64,000 bases of DNA from Paraburkholderia eburnea (GTDB taxonomy: Bacteria; Pseudomonadota; Gammaproteobacteria; Burkholderiales; Burkholderiaceae), in contig NZ_PQGA01000002.1 in NCBI RefSeq assembly GCF_002917095.1, forward strand, positions 248,001 through 312,000, in the 5' to 3' direction. Shown piece by piece: positions 8,420 to 17,873 of the stretch (positions within the stretch are counted from its first letter, which is position 1; each line of letters starts with the position of its first letter). The position numbers and the translations under genes are program-made. The notes beneath the pieces are model-generated. The model had not been told where the DNA came from. It made no database searches and saw only the letters and a program-made list of their open reading frames with translations.

Positions 8420-10126
8420 TTACTGTGGAATCATGCCCGTGAGCACATACGCCTGAATGAGCGTGACGATGCCGACGATCGCCGCGAAAAACAGGCTATG
8501 ACGCAGCGTGAAGCGAAACAGCGACGACTCCTTGCCGACGAGGCCTGTTGCCGCGCAGGCAACGGCGATCGATTGCGGCGAGATCATCTTGCCGCTCACG
8601 CCGCCTGAAGTATTGGCCGCGACGAGTAACGTGTCCGACACGCCGATCTGGTGGGCAGTGGTGTGCTGCAAGGAACAGAACAGCGCATTCGATGAGGTAT
8701 CCGAACCAGTCAGAAACACGCCCAGCCAGCCGAGGAACGGCGAGAAGAACGGGAATGCGGCGCCCGTGCCCGCGAGCGCAAGAGCGAGCGTCGAGGACAT
8801 GCCGGAGTAGTTCGCGACGAAAGCGAAGGCCAGCACGAGGCCGATCGAGAGCACCGGGCGGCGCAGCTCGCCGAGCGTTTCGAAGAAGGCGGCCACGGCG
8901 GCGCGCGGCTTCATCTTGAGGATCAGCACGGAGACGATCGCGGTCAGCATGATCGCGGTGCCGACGGCCGAGAGCCAGTCGATCTTGAACACGGCTTCGT
9001 AGGGTTTGGCCGAGGCCACGATGGGCGCGGTGCGAACGACGAGCTGATCGAGGCCGGGCACGTGGAAGCTCAGCACGGTGCCCGCAAGCGCGCCCTTCGC
9101 GGCGAACAGCGCCTTGAACGGCTTGACGCTCCAGACCGTGACGATGGCGGTCAGCAGGATGAACGGCGACCACGCGCGCACGGTTTGCGCGAGGCTGTAT
9201 GGGGAGGCCTGACGGCTCGAAGAAGCGGCCCTGGAACCGCCGCCAGAACCGCCGAGCGTTGCCGCGCCGCCGCTCACGCGCACGTTCGACGCAGCGGCTT
9301 GTGTCGCACGACGCGGCGACCACACCTTGAGGAACGCGGCCAGGGCGACGAGGCTCACGAGTGCCGAGGTGATGTCCGGCAGTTCCGGCCCGATGTGATT
9401 CGACGTGAAGTACTGCGTCACCGCGAAGCTGCCACCCGCGACGAGCGCTGCCGGCCACGTTTCCTTGAGGCCGCGCTTGCCGTCCATGATGAAGACGAGC
9501 CAGAACGGTACGAACAGCGACAGCAGCGGCAACTGGCGGCCGGCCATCGCGCCGATCAGAAACGGATCGATGCCCGTCACCTGACCCGCGACGATGATGG
9601 GAATGCCCATCGCCCCAAAAGCCACCGGCGCGGTATTGGCGATCAGGCACAGGCCGGCCGCGTAAAGCGGCTCGAAACCGAGTCCGACGAGCAGCGCCGA
9701 GGTGATCGCGACCGGCGCGCCGAAGCCCGCCGCGCCCTCCAGGAAGGCGCCGAACGAGAAGCCGATCAACAGCAGTTGCAGGCGCTGATCGTCGGTGATC
9801 GAGAGGACGGAGGCGCGAATGACCTCGAATTGCCCCGTTTTCACGACGATCTTGTAGAGGAACACGGCGGTGACGATGATCCATGCGATCGGCCAGAGAC
9901 CGTAGGCAAAGCCAAAACCCGCCGAAACAAGCGCCTGGCGCACGGGCATGCCATATTCGAACACGGCCACGCCGAGCGCGAGCACGAGCGTGATCGCCGC
10001 GGCGACATGGCCTTTGAGGCGCAGCCCTGCGAGCGCGACGAAGAAGAACAGGATGGGCACGGCCGCCACGAGCGCGGATAGCCACAGACTGCCAAGCGGG
10101 GTATAGATCTGATGCCAGGGTTGCAC
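8420..10126 (-). CDS. lctP: L-lactate permease
   Basis: The product is 568 residues with about 13-14 transmembrane helices, of the LctP/LldP/GlcA lactate-glycolate permease family. Diagnostic stretches include [19 protein letters not shown] and [14 protein letters not shown]. It starts at a GTG (10126-10124), supported by a strong GGAGGA site 7-8 bp upstream; the long open frame further upstream belongs to the lldF shadow. It lies 97 bp behind lldF and shares its direction, so lactate uptake is probably co-transcribed with lactate oxidation. Confidence 0.93.
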   Translation of the reverse strand: MQPWHQIYTPLGSLWLSALVAAVPILFFFVALAGLRLKGHVAAAITLVLALGVAVFEYGMPVRQALVSAGFGFAYGLWPIAWIIVTAVFLYKIVVKTGQFEVIRASVLSITDDQRLQLLLIGFSFGAFLEGAAGFGAPVAITSALLVGLGFEPLYAAGLCLIANTAPVAFGAMGIPIIVAGQVTGIDPFLIGAMAGRQLPLLSLFVPFWLVFIMDGKRGLKETWPAALVAGGSFAVTQYFTSNHIGPELPDITSALVSLVALAAFLKVWSPRRATQAAASNVRVSGGAATLGGSGGGSRAASSSRQASPYSLAQTVRAWSPFILLTAIVTVWSVKPFKALFAAKGALAGTVLSFHVPGLDQLVVRTAPIVASAKPYEAVFKIDWLSAVGTAIMLTAIVSVLILKMKPRAAVAAFFETLGELRRPVLSIGLVLAFAFVANYSGMSSTLALALAGTGAAFPFFSPFLGWLGVFLTGSDTSSNALFCSLQHTTAHQIGVSDTLLVAANTSGGVSGKMISPQSIAVACAATGLVGKESSLFRFTLRHSLFFAAIVGIVTLIQAYVLTGMIPQ

Positions 10127-10223
10127 TACGGTCTCCTCCGATGATGCGGGTCTAAACGATGATTGCCTCGTCAGGCATGGCTTGGAATATATTTCGCATG
10201 ACTGACGAAGGTGAGTCGTGCCG

Positions 10224-11699
10224 CTACTGCGGCTGATCGCGCTCGCGCAGCAGGTCGTGCAGGCTGCGCGGCGCGGGTTTGAGCGGCGTGCGATGCTGGG
10301 TCCAGCCCATCTGCTGCGAAGGCGCGAGCGCGCGCAGCCGCGTGGCGGCCCAGCGCAATGCGCGGTACGCGCGCGGATGGGCGAACGCGCCGCTCCAGAA
10401 ACGCCAGATGAATTGTTCGCTGCGGCTATGGTTCGCGCCCTGGCCGCGCAGCGGATGCGCGACGGCTTCGTCGGGGTCGCGGTTCGCCTCGGTGCGCAGG
10501 CGCACCAGCAGTTGTGGAATCGGAATGCGCACGGGGCAGACCTCGCCGCACGCGCCGCACAGGCTCGACGCCGTGGGCAGGTCGGCGGTCGCGTCGAGTC
10601 CCAGCAGATGCGGCGAAATGATCTTGCCGATCGGACCGGGGTAGGTCGTGCCGTAGGCATGGCCGCCGATGCGCGTGTACACCGGGCAGTGATTCATGCA
10701 CGCGCCGCAGCGGATGCATTGCAGCGTGGCGCGCAGTTGTTCGTCGGCATAGGCCTGGCTGCGGCCATTGTCGAGCAGCACGAGATGCACTTCGCGCGGG
10801 CCGTCTTTTTCGCCTTGCCGGCGCGGGCTGCTGATGAGGTTGAAATATGTCGTGATCGGTTGACCCGTCGCCGAACGCGTGAGCAGGCTCGACAGCGGCA
10901 CGATATGTTCGAGCCTGGCGACGACCTTTTCCATGCCCATGATCGCGATATGCACGTCGGGCACCGTGGTCGAGAGGCGGCCGTTGCCTTCGTTTTCCAC
11001 GAGCCAGAGCGTGCCCGTATCGGCGGCGGCGAAATTCACGCCCGACAGACCGATCTGCGCATCGACAAAGGCGCGGCGCAACGCGCGGCGGCCCGTCTGG
11101 ATCAGCGCATCGACGTCCTCGGTATAGGGTGTGTCGGGGATATGTTCCTCGAACAGGTGCGCGATATCGCCCTTCGTTTTGTGGATCGCGGGCATCACGA
11201 TATGCGAGGGCTTTTCGCCGGCGAGCTGCACGATGTACTCGCCCATGTCCGACTCGATGCAGTCGATGCCGCGCTCGCCCAGGTAATGATTCAGCTCGAT
11301 TTCCTCGCTCGCCATCGACTTGCCTTTGATGACGCGCGTGGCCGCGTGGCGCTGCGCGATGGCGTGGACGATGCGGTTGGCGTCGTCGGCGGTTTCGGCC
11401 CAGTGGACCTGGACGCCGTTTTCGCGCAGCTTCGTTTCGAGTTGTTCGAGCAGTTCGGGCAGGCGCGCGAGCGCATGCTGACGCACCGCTTCGCCCAGGT
11501 CGCGCAGGGCTTCGAGTTCGTCGGCTTCGGGAAACTGCGCGGCACGTTTGCCTTGCAGAAAATCCATCGCGCCACGAAAGCTCTTGCGCAGTTGCGGATC
11601 GTCGAGCGCCGTGCGGGCGCGCTCGCGAAATTCGGCGGTGGGGACGAAATGGAGCGTGCTTTCGTCAACGGCGCGTTCGGCGCGTGCAGTCGTGCTCAT
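10224..11699 (-). CDS. lldF: L-lactate dehydrogenase complex iron-sulfur subunit LldF/LutB
   Basis: The product is 491 residues. The start at 11699 forms a 4-bp ATGA overlap with the stop of lldG. The N-terminal two thirds is the LUD domain ([35 protein letters not shown]). It is followed by two 4Fe-4S motifs, [14 protein letters not shown] and [10 protein letters not shown], as expected for LutB. With LldE and LldG it forms the membrane-associated iron-sulfur L-lactate oxidase that makes pyruvate and feeds electrons to quinone. The length is normal for the family. Confidence 0.95.
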   Translation of the reverse strand: MSTTARAERAVDESTLHFVPTAEFRERARTALDDPQLRKSFRGAMDFLQGKRAAQFPEADELEALRDLGEAVRQHALARLPELLEQLETKLRENGVQVHWAETADDANRIVHAIAQRHAATRVIKGKSMASEEIELNHYLGERGIDCIESDMGEYIVQLAGEKPSHIVMPAIHKTKGDIAHLFEEHIPDTPYTEDVDALIQTGRRALRRAFVDAQIGLSGVNFAAADTGTLWLVENEGNGRLSTTVPDVHIAIMGMEKVVARLEHIVPLSSLLTRSATGQPITTYFNLISSPRRQGEKDGPREVHLVLLDNGRSQAYADEQLRATLQCIRCGACMNHCPVYTRIGGHAYGTTYPGPIGKIISPHLLGLDATADLPTASSLCGACGEVCPVRIPIPQLLVRLRTEANRDPDEAVAHPLRGQGANHSRSEQFIWRFWSGAFAHPRAYRALRWAATRLRALAPSQQMGWTQHRTPLKPAPRSLHDLLRERDQPQ

Positions 11700-12472
11700 T
11701 GCGCGGCTCCTTTCGAAGTGGCCTGCGAGGTCGTTGCGGCGTATTCGCCGGTCACGACGACGACCCATAGCGCGCGCGGGCCGTGTGCGCCGTAGGCCGT
11801 GGTCTGCTGGATGTCCGACGTCTTGGACGGCCCGGAGATCATCACGAGATTGGTCGGCATGCCGTCGCGCCAGCGCTCTGCGGCAACGGCCGAGTGCAGA
11901 TCCGTGTGCAAGGTGTCGGCATGAATCAGCGCGATATGCAGCGGCGGCACGAGCGAGACGGTGCGCGGCGCGTTCGCGTCGGGGACGACCACCAGCGTGC
12001 CGGTGGCGGCCAGTCCCGAACGGGCGACCGTGAAGCCGGCGTCGATCGTGTCGAATAGTTCGGACTTCCAGGTTTCGATCGGCTCTGCGTAGGTGCGTGT
12101 TTCGATCGCCGGGGCGTGTGTCTGGAGCGCTGCCGCGAGTGCCGCGCCTTCGCTGCCCTTCGTGTCGAGCAACAGTCGCTTCACGCCGGCAGTCGCGAGC
12201 CGTTGTGCGAGCGCGGCGGGCCATGCTTGCGCGCTTGCGCAGACTACATCGGCGTGCGCGGCTTCGAGCATGCGCTGGAACTGCGCGATGCGCGCCGTTT
12301 GCGTCGCGAGCGTGGCGGCGTCGTGCGCGCGCCGCTGTGCGTAGTGCGCGTCGATGCGTTGATCGAGCGCTTCAACCTGCGTGGCGGCGACGGGCGCGCT
12401 CGCGCGCAGACGGCCGAGCATACGCGCGCGCGCGTCGATGGTGTCGAGGGTGTCGAGCTTGGCCACGCTCAT
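11696..12472 (-). CDS. lldG: L-lactate dehydrogenase complex subunit LldG/LutC
   Basis: The product is 258 residues, a single LUD-domain protein. The C-terminal half shows the family core (DAGFTVARSGLAATGTLVVV; MISGPSKTSDIQQTTAYGAHGP). The start at 12472 overlaps the lldE stop by 4 bp, and its own stop overlaps the lldF start, so E-G-F are translationally coupled. The order E-G-F differs from the lutABC order of Bacillus. A longer open frame upstream of this ATG belongs to the lldE shadow. Confidence 0.93.
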   Translation of the reverse strand: MSVAKLDTLDTIDARARMLGRLRASAPVAATQVEALDQRIDAHYAQRRAHDAATLATQTARIAQFQRMLEAAHADVVCASAQAWPAALAQRLATAGVKRLLLDTKGSEGAALAAALQTHAPAIETRTYAEPIETWKSELFDTIDAGFTVARSGLAATGTLVVVPDANAPRTVSLVPPLHIALIHADTLHTDLHSAVAAERWRDGMPTNLVMISGPSKTSDIQQTTAYGAHGPRALWVVVVTGEYAATTSQATSKGAAQ

Positions 12473-13290
12473 GCGGCCTCCCCGCCGGTGCGGCGCCACA
12501 GGAACGAGGCGAGATGTTCGACCGCGAGCGGCGCGCCCTTGCGTTCGGCGGCGTGGCCGATGTTGAGGAGGCAGCCGCAGTCGGCGGAAACGACGCGGTT
12601 GCAGCCCGTCGCGCAAGCCGATGCGATCTTGTCGGCCACCATCGCGCCGGAGATGTCGGGGTGCTTCAGCGAGAACGTGCCGCCAAAGCCGCAGCATTCG
12701 GATTCGCGTTCGTGCTCGATGCGGGTGACGCCAGGCAGCGCGTCGACAGCCTCGACGCCGTGTACGCGCGTGCCCATTTCGCGGCGCGCGCCGCAAGAGG
12801 TATGCAGGACCACGCGCTCCTCGGGTTGCCGGCGCGCGGCGTCGCCGTAGGCGCCGTCCAGACCCAGATCGATGCCCAGCACGCGCACGAGGAATTCGGT
12901 CAGCTCATAGACGCGTGCGGCGATCGATCCGGCGCGCGCGGCATCGGCGCGATCGGCGGCATTGGTCTCGTCGGCGTCGTCGAATAGCGCGGGCCAGTGG
13001 TGACGCATCATGCCCGCGCACGAGCCGGACGGCACGATCACGGGCCAGGGCTGCTCGAACAGGCCAAGCTGGGCGCGCGCGACTTCGCGTGCCTGGCGCG
13101 GGTTGCCGCTGCTGTAGGCCGGTTGCCCGCAGCAGCTCTGGCCGCGTGGAAAGTGGACCGTGAGGCCTTCGCGCTCGAGCAGTTTGACCGCGTCCAGTCC
13201 GGCCTGGGGTACGAACAGGTCCACGAGGCAGGTCGCGAACAGGTAGACGTCGGTGGGGCGCGGGCCGGTGGGGTATGTCCGTTGCTTCAT
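12469..13290 (-). CDS. lldE: L-lactate dehydrogenase complex subunit LldE/LutA
   Basis: The product is 273 residues with two cysteine-rich CCG domains (SCCGQPAYSSGN near residue 50 and SECCGFGGTFSLK near residue 205), plus C...CGARR motifs that ligate an Fe-S cluster as in heterodisulfide reductase HdrB-like proteins. The start at 13290 is chosen because the family begins shortly before the motif DVYLFATCLVDLF. It is the first gene of the lactate operon, about 150 bp from a -35/-10 pair and an LldR-type operator. Confidence 0.94.
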   Translation of the reverse strand: MKQRTYPTGPRPTDVYLFATCLVDLFVPQAGLDAVKLLEREGLTVHFPRGQSCCGQPAYSSGNPRQAREVARAQLGLFEQPWPVIVPSGSCAGMMRHHWPALFDDADETNAADRADAARAGSIAARVYELTEFLVRVLGIDLGLDGAYGDAARRQPEERVVLHTSCGARREMGTRVHGVEAVDALPGVTRIEHERESECCGFGGTFSLKHPDISGAMVADKIASACATGCNRVVSADCGCLLNIGHAAERKGAPLAVEHLASFLWRRTGGEAA

Positions 13291-13438
13291 GTCTCGCTGG
13301 TATCCGCTGGTTTCGATTGGCGCGGATCGGCAAGGATCGGCGCGTCGTGCTGGCGTCCCGTTAGTCTCGTTAGCGTGCGGCCGGCACCCGATTGGGTCGG
13401 ATGCGGGCGCGAACGCGGCGACGGCGGGTTTGTGGCGC

Positions 13439-13467
13439 ATAATTCCCGCTTCGGGCGGCGGCTTCAA
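13439..13467 (-). promoter_or_regulatory. Candidate promoter of the lldEGF-lctP operon
   Basis: On the minus strand, TTGAAG (13467-13462), a 17-bp spacer and AATTAT (13444-13439) match 4 of 6 bases at each sigma-70 hexamer. The LldR-type operator at 13468-13482 directly abuts the -35 element, as expected for control of this promoter. Confidence 0.5.
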
Positions 13468-13482
13468 ACTGGTTGGACCAGT
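13468..13482. promoter_or_regulatory. LldR-type operator O1 (perfect 6-3-6 palindrome)
   Basis: ACTGGT-TGG-ACCAGT is a perfect inverted repeat containing TGGTTGGACCA, which fits the FadR-subfamily consensus TNGTNNNACNA. It lies 39 bp before the lldR start and abuts the likely lldE promoter, the expected place for autoregulated divergent control. Confidence 0.8.
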
Positions 13483-13521
13483 GCGCTTTCGCCTCATCAG
13501 ACGAGGGTTCGGGGACAGGCA

Positions 13522-14322
13522 ATGAGGGACAGGGCTGGCGCGCGTGGTCGCGTCGAAACCGTGATGCGCCGGATGGAAACCGCGTTGCTCGACGGCACAT
13601 GGCGCGCGGGCGAGAAACTGCCGTCCGAGCGCGTGCTGGCGCAGGATTACGGCGTGGCGCGCAATACCGTGCGCGAGGCGATCCAGCGCCTCGCCGCGCG
13701 GGGTCTCGTGGCCAGTCGAGCGGGCGCTGGCGTGTTCGTGACCGATCAGTTGCGCACGGGCTTTGCTTCGCCCTGGGGGCAACTGGTCGCCGATCATCCG
13801 GCGTTACGCGACGACATTCTCGAATTTCGCCGCGTGCTGGAAGGGGCGACGGCGTATTTCGCGGCGCTGCGCGCGAGCGACGACGATCTCGCGCGTATCC
13901 GCGCGCTGATGGACGAACTGGAGCGCACGCGCGAGAGCGACGACAAAGGCGCGGAAGCCGATGCCGATGCGAAGCTCCACGAAGTCATCGCTCAAGCCTC
14001 GCATAACGCCATGTTCCTGCACTTGCACACGAGCGTGCTGGGCGTGTTGCGCGAGCACATCACGATCAACGGTACGGGCCTGCGCGAGCAGAATGCGGAC
14101 GCATCCGGCCTGTTGCTGCTGCAGCACCGTACGCTGTGCGACGCGATCCTCGCGCGCCGCCCGGAGGAAGCCCGCACGGCCATGCAGACGCATATCGATT
14201 TCGTGCGGGCGCGGGTGGGCGAGGAGAGCGGCTTGCTCGAAACTGGTCCTACCAGTGAGCGTGCTATGTGGCCAGGTAGTCCGGCTCCGAAACGCCGCGC
14301 GCGCCGCGCGAGCGGTGCTTAG
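13522..14322 (+). CDS. lldR: FadR/GntR-family regulator of lactate utilisation
   Basis: The product is 266 residues. Residues ~5-75 are a GntR winged helix (LPSERVLAQDYGVARNTVREAIQRLAARGLV). Residues ~100-235 form an FCD ligand domain with a run of conserved Arg/Asp/His residues (FRRVLEGATAYFAALRA; LHEVIAQASHN). The start ATG at 13522 is preferred over the much longer open frame, which runs through the divergent lldE region. It is divergent from lldE-lldG-lldF-lctP. By homology it represses that operon, with L-lactate as effector. The C-terminal ~30 residues are basic and unusual; their coding DNA contains a second operator-like palindrome. Confidence 0.9.
   Translation: MRDRAGARGRVETVMRRMETALLDGTWRAGEKLPSERVLAQDYGVARNTVREAIQRLAARGLVASRAGAGVFVTDQLRTGFASPWGQLVADHPALRDDILEFRRVLEGATAYFAALRASDDDLARIRALMDELERTRESDDKGAEADADAKLHEVIAQASHNAMFLHLHTSVLGVLREHITINGTGLREQNADASGLLLLQHRTLCDAILARRPEEARTAMQTHIDFVRARVGEESGLLETGPTSERAMWPGSPAPKRRARRASGA
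14242..14256. promoter_or_regulatory. LldR-type operator O2 inside the 3' end of lldR
   Basis: ACTGGT-CCT-ACCAGT is a second perfect 6-3-6 palindrome with arms identical to O1, 774 bp downstream of it. It lies within codons for ETGPTSE near the lldR C-terminus and fits TNGTNNNACNA. Two identical 12-base arm pairs flanking one regulator gene are unlikely by chance. Confidence 0.6.
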
Positions 14323-14457
14323 GCGCAGCCGCGCGACGACCAGACGGCTTGCGGCAGCCAAAGGCTGCTAAAGTCGGCGCAAACACCGTCGCCATGACGA
14401 CCGGCAACGGAACGTTAATGAAGCGGCACGACAAACCGACAACAAGGAGGCAAGGCC

Positions 14458-14838
14458 ATGAACCCGCCCACCGCGCGTATCGAATCCCTGAGCGCCGTGA
14501 CGCTCACCGTGAGCGACATTGCGCGTTCCGTGCGCTTCTATGAAGCGCTGGGTTTTGCGCACAAACCCGGGCCGTCGATTGCGGGATTTGCGTCGTTCGT
14601 GCTCGGCGAGATCGGGCCGGCCTGCTATCTGAATCTGCTCGAAGGGCAGCATGGCAAGGTCGAGGGCTGGGGACGCGCGATCTTTTATGTCTCGGATGTC
14701 GATGTCTTTTATGCGCAGGTTTGCGCGGCGGGCCTGACACCGGAGTTCGCGCCGCAGGATGCGCCGTGGGGCGAGCGCTATTTCCATGTGCTCGATCCGG
14801 ACGGCCATGAATTGAGTTTCGCGAAGCCCCTAGGTTGA
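14458..14838 (+). CDS. VOC/glyoxalase-family protein
   Basis: The product is 126 residues, a single vicinal-oxygen-chelate domain. It opens with SAVTLTVSDIARSVRFYEALGF and closes with FHVLDPDGHELSFAKP, the conserved beta-alpha-beta units with the terminal metal-ligand Glu region. An AAGGAGG ribosome site sits 8 bp upstream. The substrate cannot be inferred from sequence; family members include lactoylglutathione lyases, dioxygenases and resistance proteins. It lies 135 bp behind lldR in the same direction and could be co-transcribed with it. Confidence 0.85.
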   Translation: MNPPTARIESLSAVTLTVSDIARSVRFYEALGFAHKPGPSIAGFASFVLGEIGPACYLNLLEGQHGKVEGWGRAIFYVSDVDVFYAQVCAAGLTPEFAPQDAPWGERYFHVLDPDGHELSFAKPLG

Positions 14839-14932
14839 GCGGTCAGGCTGCGCGGCCCGCAATAATGCATTTGAAATATGTGTGACACCCGTAGCGCCGA
14901 TAGTGGCGCGTGGCCGTGTCCATCTGCGCGCG

Positions 14933-14955
14933 GTGCATCCGCTGTCGGGATGCAC
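14933..14955 (+). other. Hairpin in the ppk2 5' region
   Basis: GTGCATCC and GGATGCAC form an 8-bp perfect stem with a 7-base loop, about 50 bp before the ppk2 start. There is no U-run after it, so it is not a standard terminator. Function unknown. Confidence 0.3.
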
Positions 14956-15005
14956 GCGAAGCGATAGCGTCGCGGGTTGTCATTCATCGAAAGAGGAGAG
15001 TCGCC

Positions 15006-15986
15006 ATGAACGAACTGGATCGCGCGGGACAGGCCGCGCGGGATGCGGGCTACGGCTCGGAGCGCGAAGCCGACGCGCAGGCGAGCCAGGAAGTCGAACG
15101 CGAGCGCCGCCGCCGTCTCAACGAAGAACTCCTGGATGCCTACGACGAAGAGCTCGAAATGGAAGTCGACGACCGCCTGCAGGAAGGCGGCCTCGATATC
15201 GGCGACGAAGCGCGCGCGCTGCGCCGCGTCTATTTCCGCGAGCTGATCCGCCTGCAGGGCGAACTCGTGAAGATGCAGGACTGGATCATCAGCACGGGCC
15301 ACCGGCTCGTCGTGATCTTCGAAGGCCGCGACGCGGCGGGCAAGGGCGGCGTCATCAAGCGCATCACGCAGCGCCTGAACCCGCGCATGTGCCGCGTGGC
15401 CGCGCTGCCTGCGCCGAACAACCGCGAACGCACGCAGTGGTATTTCCAGCGCTATGTCCAGCATCTGCCGGCGGGCGGCGAAATGGTGCTGTTTGACCGT
15501 AGCTGGTACAACCGCGCGGGCGTCGAGCGCGTGATGAACTTCTGCTCCGACGACGAGTACGAGGAATTCTTCCGCTCGGTGCCCGAGTTCGAAAAGATGC
15601 TCGTGCGCAGCGGCGTGCAGATCGTCAAGTACTGGTTCTCGATCACCGACGACGAACAGGAAGTGCGCTTCCAGAGCCGTATCGACGATCCGCTCAAGCA
15701 GTGGAAGCTTTCGCCGATGGATCTCGAAAGCCGCCGCCGCTGGGAAGCGTACACGCACGTCAAGGAAGTGATGCTGCAGCGCTCGCATATTCCGGAAGCG
15801 CCGTGGTGGGTCGTGCAGGGCGTGGACAAGAAGCGCGCGCGCCTGAACTGCATCAGCCATCTGCTGAGTCAGGTGCCGTATCACGAGATCGAGCATCCGC
15901 AGGTGACGCTGCCCGCGCGCGTGCATCATCCCGACTACATTCGCCAGCCGGTGCCGCAAAGCATGATCGTGCCCGAGATCTACTGA
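15006..15986 (+). CDS. ppk2: Polyphosphate kinase 2
   Basis: The product is 326 residues. Residues ~90-310 form the PPK2 P-loop domain with Walker A EGRDAAGKGG (106-115), Walker B FDRSWYNRAG with Asp164, and the lid-like segment RSGVQIVKYWFSITDDEQ. The N-terminal ~85 residues are charged and helical, as in one-domain PPK2 proteins. The family uses polyphosphate to phosphorylate nucleoside diphosphates or monophosphates; which class this belongs to is not decided here. Its ATG is preceded by GAGGAGAG. It converges with the phosphate transporter gene pitA across a shared terminator. Confidence 0.93.
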   Translation: MNELDRAGQAARDAGYGSEREADAQASQEVERERRRRLNEELLDAYDEELEMEVDDRLQEGGLDIGDEARALRRVYFRELIRLQGELVKMQDWIISTGHRLVVIFEGRDAAGKGGVIKRITQRLNPRMCRVAALPAPNNRERTQWYFQRYVQHLPAGGEMVLFDRSWYNRAGVERVMNFCSDDEYEEFFRSVPEFEKMLVRSGVQIVKYWFSITDDEQEVRFQSRIDDPLKQWKLSPMDLESRRRWEAYTHVKEVMLQRSHIPEAPWWVVQGVDKKRARLNCISHLLSQVPYHEIEHPQVTLPARVHHPDYIRQPVPQSMIVPEIY

Positions 15987-16017
15987 GCGCATCTGGCGCA
16001 CTGACGCGACTGAAACG

Positions 16018-16056
16018 CAAAAGCCGCGCCTCGTGAGTGAGAGGCGCGGCTTTTTT
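16018..16056. terminator. Terminator between ppk2 and pitA
   Basis: A near-perfect stem AAAGCCGCGCCTC / GAGGCGCGGCTTT encloses an 8-base loop. It has a T-run downstream on the plus strand and an A-run on the other side, so it can serve both converging genes. Confidence 0.9.
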
Positions 16057-16082
16057 ATGCGGCTTCGCCCAGACCGGGACGA

Positions 16083-17672
16083 TCAGAACAGGTGGCGGAA
16101 CACCCAGTAAAGCGCGCCCGCGAGCGCGATCGACACCGGCAGCGTGAGCACCCATGCGAGCACGAGGCTGCGCACCGTGTTCCATTGCAGGCCCGATCCG
16201 TTCGCGGCCATCGTGCCCGCCACGCCCGAGGACAACACGTGCGTGGTCGACACCGGCAGGCCGTAGACGTCGGCGGCGCCGATCGTCGCCATCGCCACGA
16301 GTTCGGCGCTCGCGCCCTGGCCGTAGGTCAGGTGCGTCTTGCCGATGCGCTCGCCCACCGTCACGACGATGCGTTTCCAGCCCACCATCGTGCCGAGACC
16401 CAGCGCGATCGCCACGGCCACCTTCACCCACGTCGGGATGAACTTGGTCGCGTGGTCGTTCTGCGCCTTGAAGTTGTCGATGGCCTTGGCGTCGATGGCA
16501 GAGAAGGCGGGTTGCTTCGCCTTGTTCATCAGGCGGATCGCTTCGGAGGTCAGATACATGTTGTTGCGCACGTTATCGACCACCGATTGCGGCACCTGCG
16601 CCATCGATTCATAGTTGCCCACCTGTTGGCCGAGCTGGTTGCTGAGCGAGGCGAGCGCGGGCACCGTTGCCGGCGTGAGCGTGCGCGTGCCGACGAAGCG
16701 TTCCACTTCGGCGCGGGAATCGGCGGGCGCGGCCACGCCGTTCGCGTACTTGTTCAGCGTGTTGGCGGCTTCGTGCGCGACGGCGACGAAGGTTTGCGTT
16801 TCGGCAGGCGTGACGGCCTTGTTGAGCGCGTAGGCGGTCGGCACCGTGCCGATCAGGATCAGCATGATGAGGCCCATGCCTTTCTGCCCGTCGTTCGAGC
16901 CGTGCGCGAACGACACGCCCGTGCAGGTGAGGATCAGCAGCGCGCGGATCCAGAACGGCGGCGGCTCGCTGCCCTTCGGCTCGCTGTAGAGCGCCGGCAC
17001 CTTCACCAGCGCCTTGAGCACGAGCAGCAGCAGCGCGGCCAGCAGGAAGCCCACGATCGGCGAGAACAGCAGCGACTTGCCGACGCCAAGCGCCTGGCTC
17101 CAGTCCACGCCGCTCGTGCCGTTGGTGCCGTGCATCAACTGGTTCATCAGGCCCACGCCGATGATCGAGCCGATCAGCGTGTGCGAGCTCGACGACGGCA
17201 GGCCGAAATACCACGTCCCGAGGTTCCAGATGATGGCTGCGATCAGCAGCGCGAATACCATCGCGAAGCCCGCGCTGCTGCCTACCTGCAGGATCAGCTC
17301 GACGGGCAGCAGTTGCAGGATGCCGAAGGCCACGGCACCCGTCGAAGTCAGCACGCCGAGGAAGTTCCAGGCGCCCGACCAGATCACGGCGAGGTTGGGC
17401 GAGAGCGAATGCGTGTAGATAACGGTTGCGACCGCATTCGCGGTATCGTGGAAGCCATTGACGAATTCGAAGCCCAGTGCGATCAGCAGGGCGATGCCGA
17501 GCAGCAGCCACGGTAGCGCGGAGCTTTCTCGCACAGGAGAAAGGTCGTCGGCGAGATGCATGCCGACATAGACGGCGCCAGCAGCGATGACGAGCAGAAA
17601 AACCAGCAGGCTCGCGTTACGGCCGCGCGAGGCAGCGGCGCCCGGCTGCGGTGACAGGGAAAGGTCCGGCAT
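16083..17672 (-). CDS. pitA: Low-affinity inorganic phosphate transporter, PitA family
   Basis: The product is 529 residues with about 10-12 transmembrane helices and the two PHO4 signature repeats: GFEFVNGFHDTANAVATVIYT near residue 65 and GASAELVAMATIGAADVYGLPVSTTHVLSSG near residue 460. These carry the duplicated Asp/Asn phosphate-cation sites. A ~150-residue hydrophilic central loop (residues ~290-420) is typical of PitA. An AGGAG ribosome site precedes the ATG. Head-to-head placement with ppk2 suggests a local phosphate and polyphosphate theme, but there is no Pho box that I could recognise. Confidence 0.93.
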   Translation of the reverse strand: MPDLSLSPQPGAAASRGRNASLLVFLLVIAAGAVYVGMHLADDLSPVRESSALPWLLLGIALLIALGFEFVNGFHDTANAVATVIYTHSLSPNLAVIWSGAWNFLGVLTSTGAVAFGILQLLPVELILQVGSSAGFAMVFALLIAAIIWNLGTWYFGLPSSSSHTLIGSIIGVGLMNQLMHGTNGTSGVDWSQALGVGKSLLFSPIVGFLLAALLLLVLKALVKVPALYSEPKGSEPPPFWIRALLILTCTGVSFAHGSNDGQKGMGLIMLILIGTVPTAYALNKAVTPAETQTFVAVAHEAANTLNKYANGVAAPADSRAEVERFVGTRTLTPATVPALASLSNQLGQQVGNYESMAQVPQSVVDNVRNNMYLTSEAIRLMNKAKQPAFSAIDAKAIDNFKAQNDHATKFIPTWVKVAVAIALGLGTMVGWKRIVVTVGERIGKTHLTYGQGASAELVAMATIGAADVYGLPVSTTHVLSSGVAGTMAANGSGLQWNTVRSLVLAWVLTLPVSIALAGALYWVFRHLF

Positions 17673-17873
17673 GACGAGCAGGCTCCTGTATGTAGCGAGT
17701 AGTGAGATCAGTCAGGGGATGGGTTCAGTCGAAACCGCTTTGAAAGCGGCGGTGAAAGCAACGCTCCCGATCATGCGGAGCATGCGTGACGGATTGATGA
17801 CATCGGCGTGCAAGCCATGCCGTAAGCCCTGAAACAGGCCGTTTGGGACGGTTTTTGTCGGAGGATTGCGTAC

